Part shown: positions 6,961 through 12,686 of the stretch, in pieces
How the letters are laid out: every line of letters starts with the position of its first letter
How positions within the stretch are numbered: the stretch's first letter is position 1
Origin: Betaproteobacteria bacterium
Lineage (GTDB): Bacteria > Pseudomonadota > Gammaproteobacteria > Burkholderiales > SG8-39
DNA length: 22,273 nt
Direction: 5' to 3'
Assembly (NCBI GenBank): GCA_009693435.1
Contig: SHXF01000069.1
Location: 1-22,273 of the forward strand
Notes under the pieces: generated by a model
What the model was told of the DNA's origin: nothing
Database searches by the model: none
The model's input: the letters and a program-made list of their open reading frames with translations, nothing else
Made by a program: the position numbers and the translations under genes

Positions 6961-8022
6961 ATGAGACCCCCCCGCGTTCACACGGTGAGATTCGCCGACG
7001 TATTCCGCAAGCAGTTCGAATTGTGCAAAGTGAAAAAAGGCGAGACGGTGGTGTTCCTCACCGACCTGGGCACGCAGCGCGACCTGGTGGCGGCCGGCTA
7101 CGCGGCGGCGGGCGACCTGGGCGCGCAGGCCTATGAAATCGGCATCAGCGGCGCAATCGACTGGACGCGCATCGGCATCGATGTCATCAGCTCCGCGAAG
7201 GGCGTGCTCGACGCTTTGAAGGGCGCGGACCTGATCTGCGCCTTCATGCCGCCCAATTTCTCCCGCTGGCAGCAGGTGGTGCGCGATGCCGGCGCGCGCG
7301 TGCTGTCGTGCATCTCGCACTCGGACGAACTGGCGCAACTGATTTCGCCGCCGGGCCTGAAGGAAGCGGTGCTGCACGCGGCAAAGCGCTGGGGCAGCGC
7401 AAAAAAACTTCGGCTCACGAGCGACGCGGGCACCGATATGACCTGGACGCGCGGCGAGTTCGACGTCAAGGTGCAGTACGGCTTCGCCGACGAACCCGGC
7501 CGCTACGACCAGTGGGGCGCGGGGCACATCACCAATTTTCCCGACGAAGGATCGGCCAACGGCACGGTGGTGCTCGCCCCGGGCGACATGTGGATCCTGC
7601 CCTACGTGCGCATGGTGGAGAGTGAAGTGCGGCTGCAAGTGCGCGACGGCTTCATCCGCAAGGTCGAGGGCGGGCTGGACGCGAAGGCGTTCCGCTACTG
7701 GCTGGACCGCAACAAGCGCTCGCCGGACGATCTCGATCCGTACGCCGTGTCGCACCTCGGGTTCGGCATGCACCCGAACGCCCACTGGGACCACATCCTG
7801 CTGCACGGCCTCGATCAGGACCGCAGCAACGGCGTGGCGCGCGTGTTTGCCGGCAACTTCCTCTTCTCCACCGGCCCCAACAGCGACATGGGCGGCAAGC
7901 GCGACACCAAGGGCCACATCGACATGCCGATGTGCGACTGCTCGGTGGAACTGGATGGGGAACTAATCCTGAAGCGCGGCAGGTTCCTCGATCCCAAGCT
8001 CATCGTCCCGCCAACGCGCTGA
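6961..8022 (+). CDS. 2,5-dihydroxypyridine 5,6-dioxygenase-like protein (NicX family)
   Basis: This 353-residue protein resembles NicX of Pseudomonas putida, the non-heme iron enzyme that opens the ring of 2,5-dihydroxypyridine in nicotinate breakdown; the family is structurally related to M29 aminopeptidases. The likeness recalled from NicX runs over long blocks: VQYGFADEPGRYDQW (171-185), FPDEGSANGTVVL, VSHLGFGMHPNAHW (263-276) and FAGNFLFSTGPNSDMGGKRD. Putative iron ligands are His265 in SHLGFG and His319/Asp321 in GHIDMP, matching the His-His-Asp set reported for NicX almost residue for residue. Length is within a few residues of NicX. The ATG at 6961 is preceded by AAAGGA; an upstream in-frame ATG at 6877 would add 28 unlikely residues. 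It is divergent from the Bug operon. No nicC, nicD, nicF or nicE homologue is visible, so the natural substrate may be a related heterocycle. Confidence 0.85.
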   Translation: MRPPRVHTVRFADVFRKQFELCKVKKGETVVFLTDLGTQRDLVAAGYAAAGDLGAQAYEIGISGAIDWTRIGIDVISSAKGVLDALKGADLICAFMPPNFSRWQQVVRDAGARVLSCISHSDELAQLISPPGLKEAVLHAAKRWGSAKKLRLTSDAGTDMTWTRGEFDVKVQYGFADEPGRYDQWGAGHITNFPDEGSANGTVVLAPGDMWILPYVRMVESEVRLQVRDGFIRKVEGGLDAKAFRYWLDRNKRSPDDLDPYAVSHLGFGMHPNAHWDHILLHGLDQDRSNGVARVFAGNFLFSTGPNSDMGGKRDTKGHIDMPMCDCSVELDGELILKRGRFLDPKLIVPPTR

Positions 8023-8069
8023 AGGCGGAGCGGGCCGGAAGCGATCCAAATCCGGTTCGAGCCCCCGCG

Positions 8070-8471
8070 TTAAGTAAGCAATACGCCAGCCCGGCTCGCC
8101 GCCTTGCGCAGCGGACCATCGCGCGACGCGAGCGGCAACCGCCCCCGCAACGCAAGTTCAAGGTACGCGGCGTCATACGCGCCAAGCGCGTAGCGGCGAC
8201 CCAGGTCAACGAGGGTTCGTACCGATGGCGGCGAGGAATCAACGATCATTTCGAGTCGTTCGATGTGTTCGATGACGGAGGCCACGCGCGCCTGTTGCAA
8301 TTTGCGGTTGTGGACAAATGCCAGCAAGACGCTCGCGAACTCAGCGCGCCAGATGAAGGGCACGCATACGTCTTCCTTTTCCGCCCGTGCCAGCAGGGTC
8401 TCGGCGTAGGTATCCGGCTGGCTGGCGATAAACCAGCCGACGACAACCGAATTATCGGCGACAAACGCCAT
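8070..8471 (-). CDS. VapC-type PIN-domain toxin
   Basis: This 133-residue PIN-domain protein is a predicted Mg-dependent ribonuclease toxin. The four acidic active-site residues are visible: Asp6 (FVADNS), Glu44 (WRAEFAS), Asp100 (GAYDAAYLELA) and Asp118 (ASRDGP). Length is normal for VapC. Its ATG overlaps the antitoxin stop codon by one base (TGATG), the usual coupled arrangement. It converges on the nicX-like gene, whose stop is 47 bases away, with no clear terminator between. The assignment to a type II toxin is strong from motif plus partner. The RNA target cannot be told. Confidence 0.88.
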   Translation of the reverse strand: MAFVADNSVVVGWFIASQPDTYAETLLARAEKEDVCVPFIWRAEFASVLLAFVHNRKLQQARVASVIEHIERLEMIVDSSPPSVRTLVDLGRRYALGAYDAAYLELALRGRLPLASRDGPLRKAASRAGVLLT

Positions 8472-8719
8472 CAGTCGCGGCCGGTGGCGATCGCCTTGCG
8501 CAATTCGGCCGTTCCGACCCGGAGATCGAGTTTTTTGCTCAATGCGCGAATGCGCCTGACGGCGGCGGCACGCGTTTTCGCACGGTCGTCCTGCTCGGCA
8601 CGCACCAGCCGCACCACCGGTTTGCCGCGTCGCGTCAGCACCACTTCCTCTCCAGCCTCGACACGGCCGACCAACTCCGAGAGCCTCGCCCGCGCGTCGA
8701 ATATGCCGATCCGTTCCAT
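8471..8719 (-). CDS. Phd/YefM-like antitoxin of the VapBC pair
   Basis: This 82-residue antitoxin begins MERIGIFDARARLSELV and continues with EEVVLTRRGKPVVRLV, the standard Phd/YefM DNA-binding fold that recognises its own promoter. The basic, helical C-terminal half would wrap the toxin. ATG 8719 is chosen because AAAGGAA lies five bases upstream and the operator palindrome lies just outside it; a longer frame would read through that operator. Its last base is the first base of the toxin start codon. Expected to repress the operon together with the toxin. Confidence 0.88.
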   Translation of the reverse strand: MERIGIFDARARLSELVGRVEAGEEVVLTRRGKPVVRLVRAEQDDRAKTRAAAVRRIRALSKKLDLRVGTAELRKAIATGRD

Positions 8720-8733
8720 GCGATTCCTTTGAT

Positions 8734-8749
8734 CTGTACATCTGTACAG
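8734..8749 (-). promoter_or_regulatory. Operator palindrome of the toxin-antitoxin operon
   Basis: CTGTACA-TC-TGTACAG is a perfect 7-2-7 inverted repeat ending 14 bases upstream of the antitoxin ATG. Each half contains the palindrome TGTACA. Its position between promoter and ribosome-binding site fits autoregulation by the antitoxin or the complex. Confidence 0.65.
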
Positions 8750-8806
8750 AACCAGTCTAATGCCATCGGGAAGCCCGGGCAAGTCGATCGGGCGCGGCAG
8801 TCGGCA

Positions 8807-9043
8807 GGCGCGCTGAAGCTGCGCCCTGCGTGTGTGCCGAGCTCCTTGGCGCGCTGAAGCTGCGCCCTACGCGTGTGCCGAGATCGTTGGCGCGCTGAAG
8901 CTGCGCCCTACGAGTGTGCCGAGCTCCTTGGCGCGCTGAAGCTGCGCCCTACGTGTGTGCCAAGATCGTTGGCGCGCTGAAGCCGCGCCCTACGTGTGTG
9001 CCGAGATCGTTGGCGCGCTGAAGCTGCGCCCTACGTGTGTGCC
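8807..9043. repeat. 41-bp tandem repeat array, 5.8 units
   Basis: Units start at 8807, 8848, 8889, 8930, 8971 and 9012, every 41 bases exactly, the last being cut short at about 9043. The unit opens GGCGCGCTGAAGCTGCGCCC and ends CCGAGMTCSTT. Units are nearly identical; the tail is GAGCTCCTT in units 1 and 3, GAGATCGTT in units 2 and 5, and AAGATCGTT in unit 4. GGCGC and GCGCC at the head can form a small hairpin in every unit. There are no variable spacers, so it is not CRISPR. Open frames across it are by-products of the repeat. Confidence 0.95.
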
Positions 9044-9102
9044 TTGCGCGATCGGCGCGGGGCGCAGCCACGCGCCCGGCGATGTCCGGTCCGTAGCAGG
9101 AT

Positions 9103-9123
9103 GGGGTCAGCGCAACGCACCCC
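9103..9123. repeat. Short palindrome of the GGGGT...ACCCC dispersed family
   Basis: GGGGT (9103-9107) and ACCCC (9119-9123) flank an 11-base loop rich in AGCGCA. It is similar to the elements at 1497-1563 and 1605-1629. It lies nine bases past the stop of the minus-strand extradiol dioxygenase and may help end that transcript. Confidence 0.45.
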
Positions 9124-9131
9124 GCCAACCC

Positions 9132-10064
9132 TCACTCTATCGCCGGCCAGTAGGCGAATCCGACGCCGGTCTTGGCGTGGTGCACCGGAAAATAATCGAC
9201 GACCACGCCCGCGCGCCGGCATGCGGCGGCGACACTGATCCAGGCGCGGATCTCGCCCGAACCGCCGCGCACGGTTGCCGAGTCGAACGAGAACAGGTTG
9301 GTCAATTCCTCGCCGCGGTTGCTGGCGATGCGCTCCAGTATCCAGTGATCCATCGGCTCGTCTATCCAGCCCGCCCTGGGGCCGTTCGGATCGTGCGACA
9401 GACCGCCCGAGGCGTACATGGCGATGCGCGCGGAGTGATTCTTGAAGATGTCGGCGATGGCAAGGCCGAGGTTCCAGCAGCGCCGCCCCGAGGGCAGTGG
9501 CGGAAAATATTCGTTCAGAAAAACCGGGATCACCGGGATGTCCAGATCGGGCATCAGCTTGGGCGCCGGATACATCATCATGTGCGATGCACCGCGCGCG
9601 GGCTCGCGCCCGAGCGGCATCATCTCGCCCAGATTGGCCGGATCGAAGTCGCGCTTGACGAGGCCCTTTATCAGATCCTGTGCCAGTTCGGTGTGCACCT
9701 TGAGGTGAATTCTGGATTGTTCCGGTGGTATCCCCGTGTAGCCGGGCTTGGACGCCCCCCAGACTTCCTTTCCCGTATAGACGGCAAGCGTGGGCATGTT
9801 GGCGAAGGAAAACAGGTCGTTCTGGTCGTCGCCTATGACCAGCAACGCATCGGGGCGGTAAGCGTGCAGTTGTTCGCGCAGCACGGCGAACGACTTTTCT
9901 ATCCGCTCTATGAGAGCGGCAATGACTTCGGGGGTTTCGAGCCGGGCTGTGTGGGGCTGTGAATCCTTCATGTATTCGGGTATTGCGGCATAGCACGTGG
10001 GCCACGCTTCGGCGGGGCAGAATATGCCTGGTGCATGCGAGGAAGCCAGTCCGAATCCGATCAC
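9132..10064 (-). CDS. Class III extradiol ring-cleavage dioxygenase, LigB-type
   Basis: This 310-residue protein is related to the catalytic subunit LigB of protocatechuate 4,5-dioxygenase, which cleaves a catecholic ring beside its hydroxyls. LASSHAPG holds His10 (LigB His12). GGLSHDPNGPRAG holds the probable catalytic base His224 (LigB His195). GSGEIRAW holds Glu271 (LigB Glu242). The second metal His of LigB (His61, in NDH) aligns with VIGDDQND, so Gln81 takes its place. No LigA-like small subunit is nearby. The start is GTG at 10064 with AAAGGA six bases upstream. It stands alone, divergent from the EamA gene and next to the 41-bp repeats. Catecholic or related ring substrates are likely, but the altered ligand leaves even metal-dependent activity open. 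Confidence 0.87.
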   Translation of the reverse strand: MIGFGLASSHAPGIFCPAEAWPTCYAAIPEYMKDSQPHTARLETPEVIAALIERIEKSFAVLREQLHAYRPDALLVIGDDQNDLFSFANMPTLAVYTGKEVWGASKPGYTGIPPEQSRIHLKVHTELAQDLIKGLVKRDFDPANLGEMMPLGREPARGASHMMMYPAPKLMPDLDIPVIPVFLNEYFPPLPSGRRCWNLGLAIADIFKNHSARIAMYASGGLSHDPNGPRAGWIDEPMDHWILERIASNRGEELTNLFSFDSATVRGGSGEIRAWISVAAACRRAGVVVDYFPVHHAKTGVGFAYWPAIE

Positions 10065-10179
10065 GTGATGTCCTTTGAGTGATGCCAGTCAATTGTACGC
10101 ATGATATCGCCCCGCGCCCGGAATCGCAGGATCGGCGCATTCAGTATCAAACCTCCCGCAATCCCTTCACGCCCGCTCC

Positions 10180-10218
10180 GTTCGTCCTGAGCCTGTCGAA
10201 GGAAGCCTGTCGAAGGAC
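10180..10218. repeat. Dispersed repeat with 14-bp tandem duplication
   Basis: GTTCGTCCTGAGCCTGTCGA begins a well-known intergenic repeat of Alpha- and Betaproteobacteria. AGCCTGTCGAAGGA occurs twice in perfect tandem at 10190-10203 and 10204-10217. The outer GTCCT and AGGAC can pair. It lies between the divergent extradiol dioxygenase and EamA genes, so it is close to both promoters. Confidence 0.7.
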
Positions 10219-10271
10219 AACAGCCTCAGCCGATCGGGCGCGCAGGTATCATCGACGCTTTTGCGCGCCCC

Positions 10272-11177
10272 ATGAATGCCATTTCACCCAGGGAACACCG
10301 CCTCGGCATTGTCGCCATGCTGTGCTGCGCCATGCTGTGGAGCATGGCGGGCATCGTCACGCGCAGCGCCTCGGTCGCGAACGGCTGGGAAGTGACCTTC
10401 TGGCGGTCCCTGTTCTGTGTCCTCTTCGTCGCCGTGGTGCTGTTGATCCGCGATCGCGGCGGCCTGATGGCGCGCATCGCCGCCATGGGCTGGCCGGGCG
10501 CCGTCTCCAGCCTGTGCTGGGCGGCGATGTTTACCTGTTTCATGCTGGCGCTCACCCGCACCACCGTGGCCAACACGCTGGTGGTGATGGCGGTCACCCC
10601 GTTCTTCAACGCCATCGGCGGCGCGCTGCTGCTGCGCGAGCGCGTGCCGCGGCGCACCTGGTTCGCGATGCTCGCCGCCGCAGTGGGCGTTGGGTCCATG
10701 TTCGCTCAGGCGATCAACACCGGCAGCGCGGCGGGCGCGCTGATCGCGCTGGGCGTGCCGCTTGCGTCCACCATCAACGTGGTCACCCTCAAGCGGGCTG
10801 CGGCCGCGGACATGAGCCGTGCCTCGTTCGTGCCGTCCCTGATGATAGGCGGCATCATTTCGGCTGCGATCGCCTGGTCCGCGGCGCAACCGCTGACCGC
10901 GAACGCGTTCGACCTCGCGCTCTTCGGCGTGCTCGGCGTGTTCCAGCTCGGCTGCCCCTGCATGCTTTACGCGAGCTTCGTCGTCAAGCGGCTGAGCGCC
11001 GCCGAAATCGGACTGCTGGGCCTGCTGGAGATACTCTGCGGCCCGCTGTGGGTGTGGCTGGGCGTGGGAGAGCGGCCGGGCGCCATGACCCTCGTCGGGG
11101 GCGCCATCGTGCTGGCCGCGCTGGTGGCGAATCAGGCGGCCGGCGTGATCGGCGACCAGCGTGCCCCCCCGGCGTGA
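10272..11177 (+). CDS. EamA/RhaT-type drug-metabolite transporter permease
   Basis: This 301-residue protein is a predicted ten-helix inner-membrane carrier made of two EamA repeats. Helix 1 is LGIVAMLCCAMLWSMAGIV, followed by the amphipathic TRSASV. The conserved first-repeat end is TTVANTLVVMAVTPFFNAI, then LLLRERVPRRTW, the canonical loop before helix 5. The second repeat ends AEIGLLGLLEILCGPLWVWL, then GERPGAMTLVGGAIVLAALV. Length is normal. The ATG at 10272 has no obvious ribosome-binding site. EamA members export or import amino acids, nucleobases and aromatic compounds; near the dioxygenases it may move a pathway substrate or product. Its stop overlaps the start of the following small gene. 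Confidence 0.9.
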   Translation: MNAISPREHRLGIVAMLCCAMLWSMAGIVTRSASVANGWEVTFWRSLFCVLFVAVVLLIRDRGGLMARIAAMGWPGAVSSLCWAAMFTCFMLALTRTTVANTLVVMAVTPFFNAIGGALLLRERVPRRTWFAMLAAAVGVGSMFAQAINTGSAAGALIALGVPLASTINVVTLKRAAAADMSRASFVPSLMIGGIISAAIAWSAAQPLTANAFDLALFGVLGVFQLGCPCMLYASFVVKRLSAAEIGLLGLLEILCGPLWVWLGVGERPGAMTLVGGAIVLAALVANQAAGVIGDQRAPPA

Positions 11178-11506
11178 AGTCCGCGCGCGCCCACCGCCAC
11201 AACGTCTACGTCATCGAGCTGTCGAAGCACGTCCTGTACGAGCCGAAATTCCGCAAAGCCAACCCCGACTACGACCCGCTCAAGCCCTGCGTCTACGTCG
11301 GCATGACCGGCCTCACCCCGGATGAGCGCTACGCCAAGCACAAGGCGGGAGTGAAGGCGAACAAGTACGCGCGGCTATACGGCGTGCGCCTGATGCCGGA
11401 GCTGTACGCGTGCTATAACCCGATGCCCTACGATGGCGCGCGCGATATGGAAGTGGAACTGGCGATCGCGCTGAAGGAGCGCGGCTACGGCGTGTGGCAG
11501 GGGTGA
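11174..11506 (+). CDS. Small GIY-YIG-like protein
   Basis: This 110-residue protein starts at a GTG that overlaps the EamA stop (GTGA), implying translational coupling. NVYVIELSKHVL (10-21) and PCVYVGMTGLTPDERYAKH (about 37-55) resemble the GIY and YIG strands of the GIY-YIG nuclease fold, with an Arg and a His following at the expected places. The C-terminal AIALKERGYGVWQG may be a family tail. A classical catalytic Glu near the end (EVELAIALKE) is possible. The function is unknown; stand-alone mini GIY-YIG proteins are widespread. The last 44 bases belong to a direct repeat whose second copy (from 12526) holds a broken version of this same gene end. Confidence 0.65.
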   Translation: MKSARAHRHNVYVIELSKHVLYEPKFRKANPDYDPLKPCVYVGMTGLTPDERYAKHKAGVKANKYARLYGVRLMPELYACYNPMPYDGARDMEVELAIALKERGYGVWQG

Positions 11507-11623
11507 TAGGTTGGTGGTTACCCGATAATTCATTGAATTTGTTCGACCATACCGCTTCATATCGGCTATCCGCGGGCAGTTTCGATAATATTTTCGTATA
11601 TTTTCTTCGAAGCCATCCTCCAT
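11463..11623. repeat. Left copy of a 161-bp imperfect direct repeat
   Basis: Aligned without gaps to 12526-12686 it matches at about 123 of 161 positions by hand count. It covers the last codons of the GIY-YIG-like gene, its 3' flank, and an AT-rich stretch ending TATTTTCTTCGAAGCCATCC. In the right copy the following triplet is the ATG of the Rieske gene; here it has become ATT. The -10 box TATAAT of the right copy is TAATAT here. After it, 11622-11690 still weakly resembles the Rieske N-terminus (AAENK beside AADNE). This copy is the decayed one. Confidence 0.8.
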
Positions 11624-11742
11624 TGCGATAGCCGCAGAAAATAAGCCGCCGGCCTGCATCGGCGTCGGCTACGCCGTCTGCCACACTGTTTCCCATTTGC
11701 CGGATGCCGGTCATAACCCGCGCTTGCTATCATGCATGCGCC

Positions 11743-11940
11743 ATGAACGACACTATCCACCCCGTGCAGCTGGAAGGATTCCGCCGCATGACACCGGCGC
11801 AAAAACTGCGCATGGTGGCTGACCTATACGAGGCGGGCATTCAACTCAGGGTGGCGGGGTTGCGCATGGCGCACCCGGATTGGCCGCCCGAACGCCTCGA
11901 TCGTCACGCGCGCGAATCGTTGCGGCATGCCGGCACCTAG
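11743..11940 (+). CDS. Small hypothetical protein upstream of a nucleotidyltransferase
   Basis: This 65-residue protein has MTPAQKLRMVADLYEAGIQL followed by an Arg-rich helix and PDWPPERLDRHARESLRH. It is mostly helical and charged with no signal peptide. Short proteins opening with a similar MTPAxKL motif often precede nucleotidyltransferase genes in bacteria. The stop overlaps the next ORF by 14 bases, so the two are translated together. The ATG at 11743 lacks a clear ribosome-binding site. An antitoxin or partner role is inference from pairing only. Confidence 0.6.
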   Translation: MNDTIHPVQLEGFRRMTPAQKLRMVADLYEAGIQLRVAGLRMAHPDWPPERLDRHARESLRHAGT

Positions 11941-12484
11941 CCCTCTCGCTCCTTTCATGGAGCCGCTCGAACGGCTCGGTTTGCCCTACTGCATTACCGG
12001 ATCGGTTGCCGCCAGCGTCTACGGCGAGCCGCGACTGACTGCCGATATCGACGTAGTGCTGCTCCTGCGCCAAGCGGACATTGAAGCGTTGACGTCGGTG
12101 TTTCCCGCGGACGAATACTACGTCCCGCCGATGGAAACCCTGATGCAGGAACTCGGCCGGGAAGCGCATGGCATGTTCAATTTGATTCATCACGGCACGC
12201 AGTTCAAGGCGGATATTTTCCTTGCTTCGGTCGATCCGCTGCATGTCTGGGCCATCGAGAATCGCCGCCGCATTGATCTCGGCGGCGATGGGGCGTGGAT
12301 GGCGCCGCCCGAGTACGTGATCGTGCGCAAGCTCGAATATCTGCGCGAAGGCGGTCAAGACAAGCACGTTCGCGATGTGCGCTTCATGCTCGCGGCGACG
12401 AGCGTCGATCTGTCTTTTATCGAAGATCATGTGTCGCGATTGCATTTACAGGCGCAATGGTCGCAATGCCGGTCGCGCCGATAG
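11927..12484 (+). CDS. Nucleotidyltransferase-fold protein (AbiEii/MNT-like)
   Basis: This 185-residue protein has the polymerase-beta-type nucleotidyltransferase pattern. TGSVAASVYGEPRLTADIDVV gives the Gly-Ser motif at 25-26 and the metal-binding Asp40 and Asp42, and KADIF supplies a third acid at Asp96. PPEYVIVRKLEYLREGGQDK (127-146) followed by HVRDV is the block common to AbiEii-like and related transferases. Such enzymes add NMP to RNA, protein or small molecules, and several are toxins of type IV or VII toxin-antitoxin systems. It overlaps the 65-residue ORF and the pair sits alone between the two direct repeats. Fold assignment is firm; toxin status is inference. Confidence 0.8.
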   Translation: MPAPSPLAPFMEPLERLGLPYCITGSVAASVYGEPRLTADIDVVLLLRQADIEALTSVFPADEYYVPPMETLMQELGREAHGMFNLIHHGTQFKADIFLASVDPLHVWAIENRRRIDLGGDGAWMAPPEYVIVRKLEYLREGGQDKHVRDVRFMLAATSVDLSFIEDHVSRLHLQAQWSQCRSRR

Positions 12485-12500
12485 CACCGATAGCGCACAG

Positions 12501-12569
12501 CAAGTTGAAGTGTGCAGTCAGGAGACGATCGCGCTGACGGAGCGCGGCTGCGGCGTGTGGCAGAGGTGA
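12501..12569 (+). pseudogene. 3' fragment of a second GIY-YIG-like gene
   Basis: The frame ending at TGA 12567-12569 reads QVEVCSQETIALTERGCGVWQR and aligns with DMEVELAIALKERGYGVWQG, the end of the intact gene at 11506. Nothing upstream matches the rest of that gene; the nucleotidyltransferase stops 16 bases before. It is a truncated duplicate with no start of its own. Confidence 0.6.
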
Positions 12570-12686
12570 ACGACTGTAAACCACGGAATAATTCAGTGAA
12601 TTTGTTGGAATGTATCCCGATAAACCGGTTGTCTACGGGCCGTTTCCATATAATTTTAGTATATTTTCTTCGAGGCCATCCTCCAT
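12526..12686. repeat. Right copy of the 161-bp imperfect direct repeat
   Basis: Homologous to 11463-11623, offset 1063 bases. It runs from the broken GIY-YIG gene end through an AT-rich leader to the start codon of the Rieske oxygenase. It appears to be the functional copy, as it keeps a perfect TATAAT box, a GAGG ribosome-binding site and the ATG. Confidence 0.8.
12649..12654 (+). promoter_or_regulatory. Consensus -10 box of the Rieske operon
   Basis: TATAAT is a perfect sigma-70 -10 element in an otherwise GC-rich region. Transcription would begin near 12661, leaving a leader of about 24 bases with GAGG nine bases before the ATG at 12685. The -35 is weak: candidates are TTGTCT at a short 14-base spacing or CGGTTG at 17. 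Confidence 0.5.

Noticed and set aside
6805..7917. A 370-codon minus-strand frame
   Set aside because: It is antisense to the nicX-like gene, which carries a complete set of family blocks.
8807..9043. CRISPR-like array
   Set aside because: The 41-bp units are contiguous without unique spacers, and no cas gene is present.
8955..9962. Plus-strand frame starting in the 41-bp repeats
   Set aside because: It translates repeat DNA and then the reverse of the LigB-type gene; no ribosome-binding site or domain is seen.
10079..11173. Long plus-strand frame running through the EamA gene into the GIY-YIG-like gene
   Set aside because: Before 11174 it is the wrong frame of EamA and encodes a His/Arg-rich chain. 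Only the part from the GTG at 11174 looks real.
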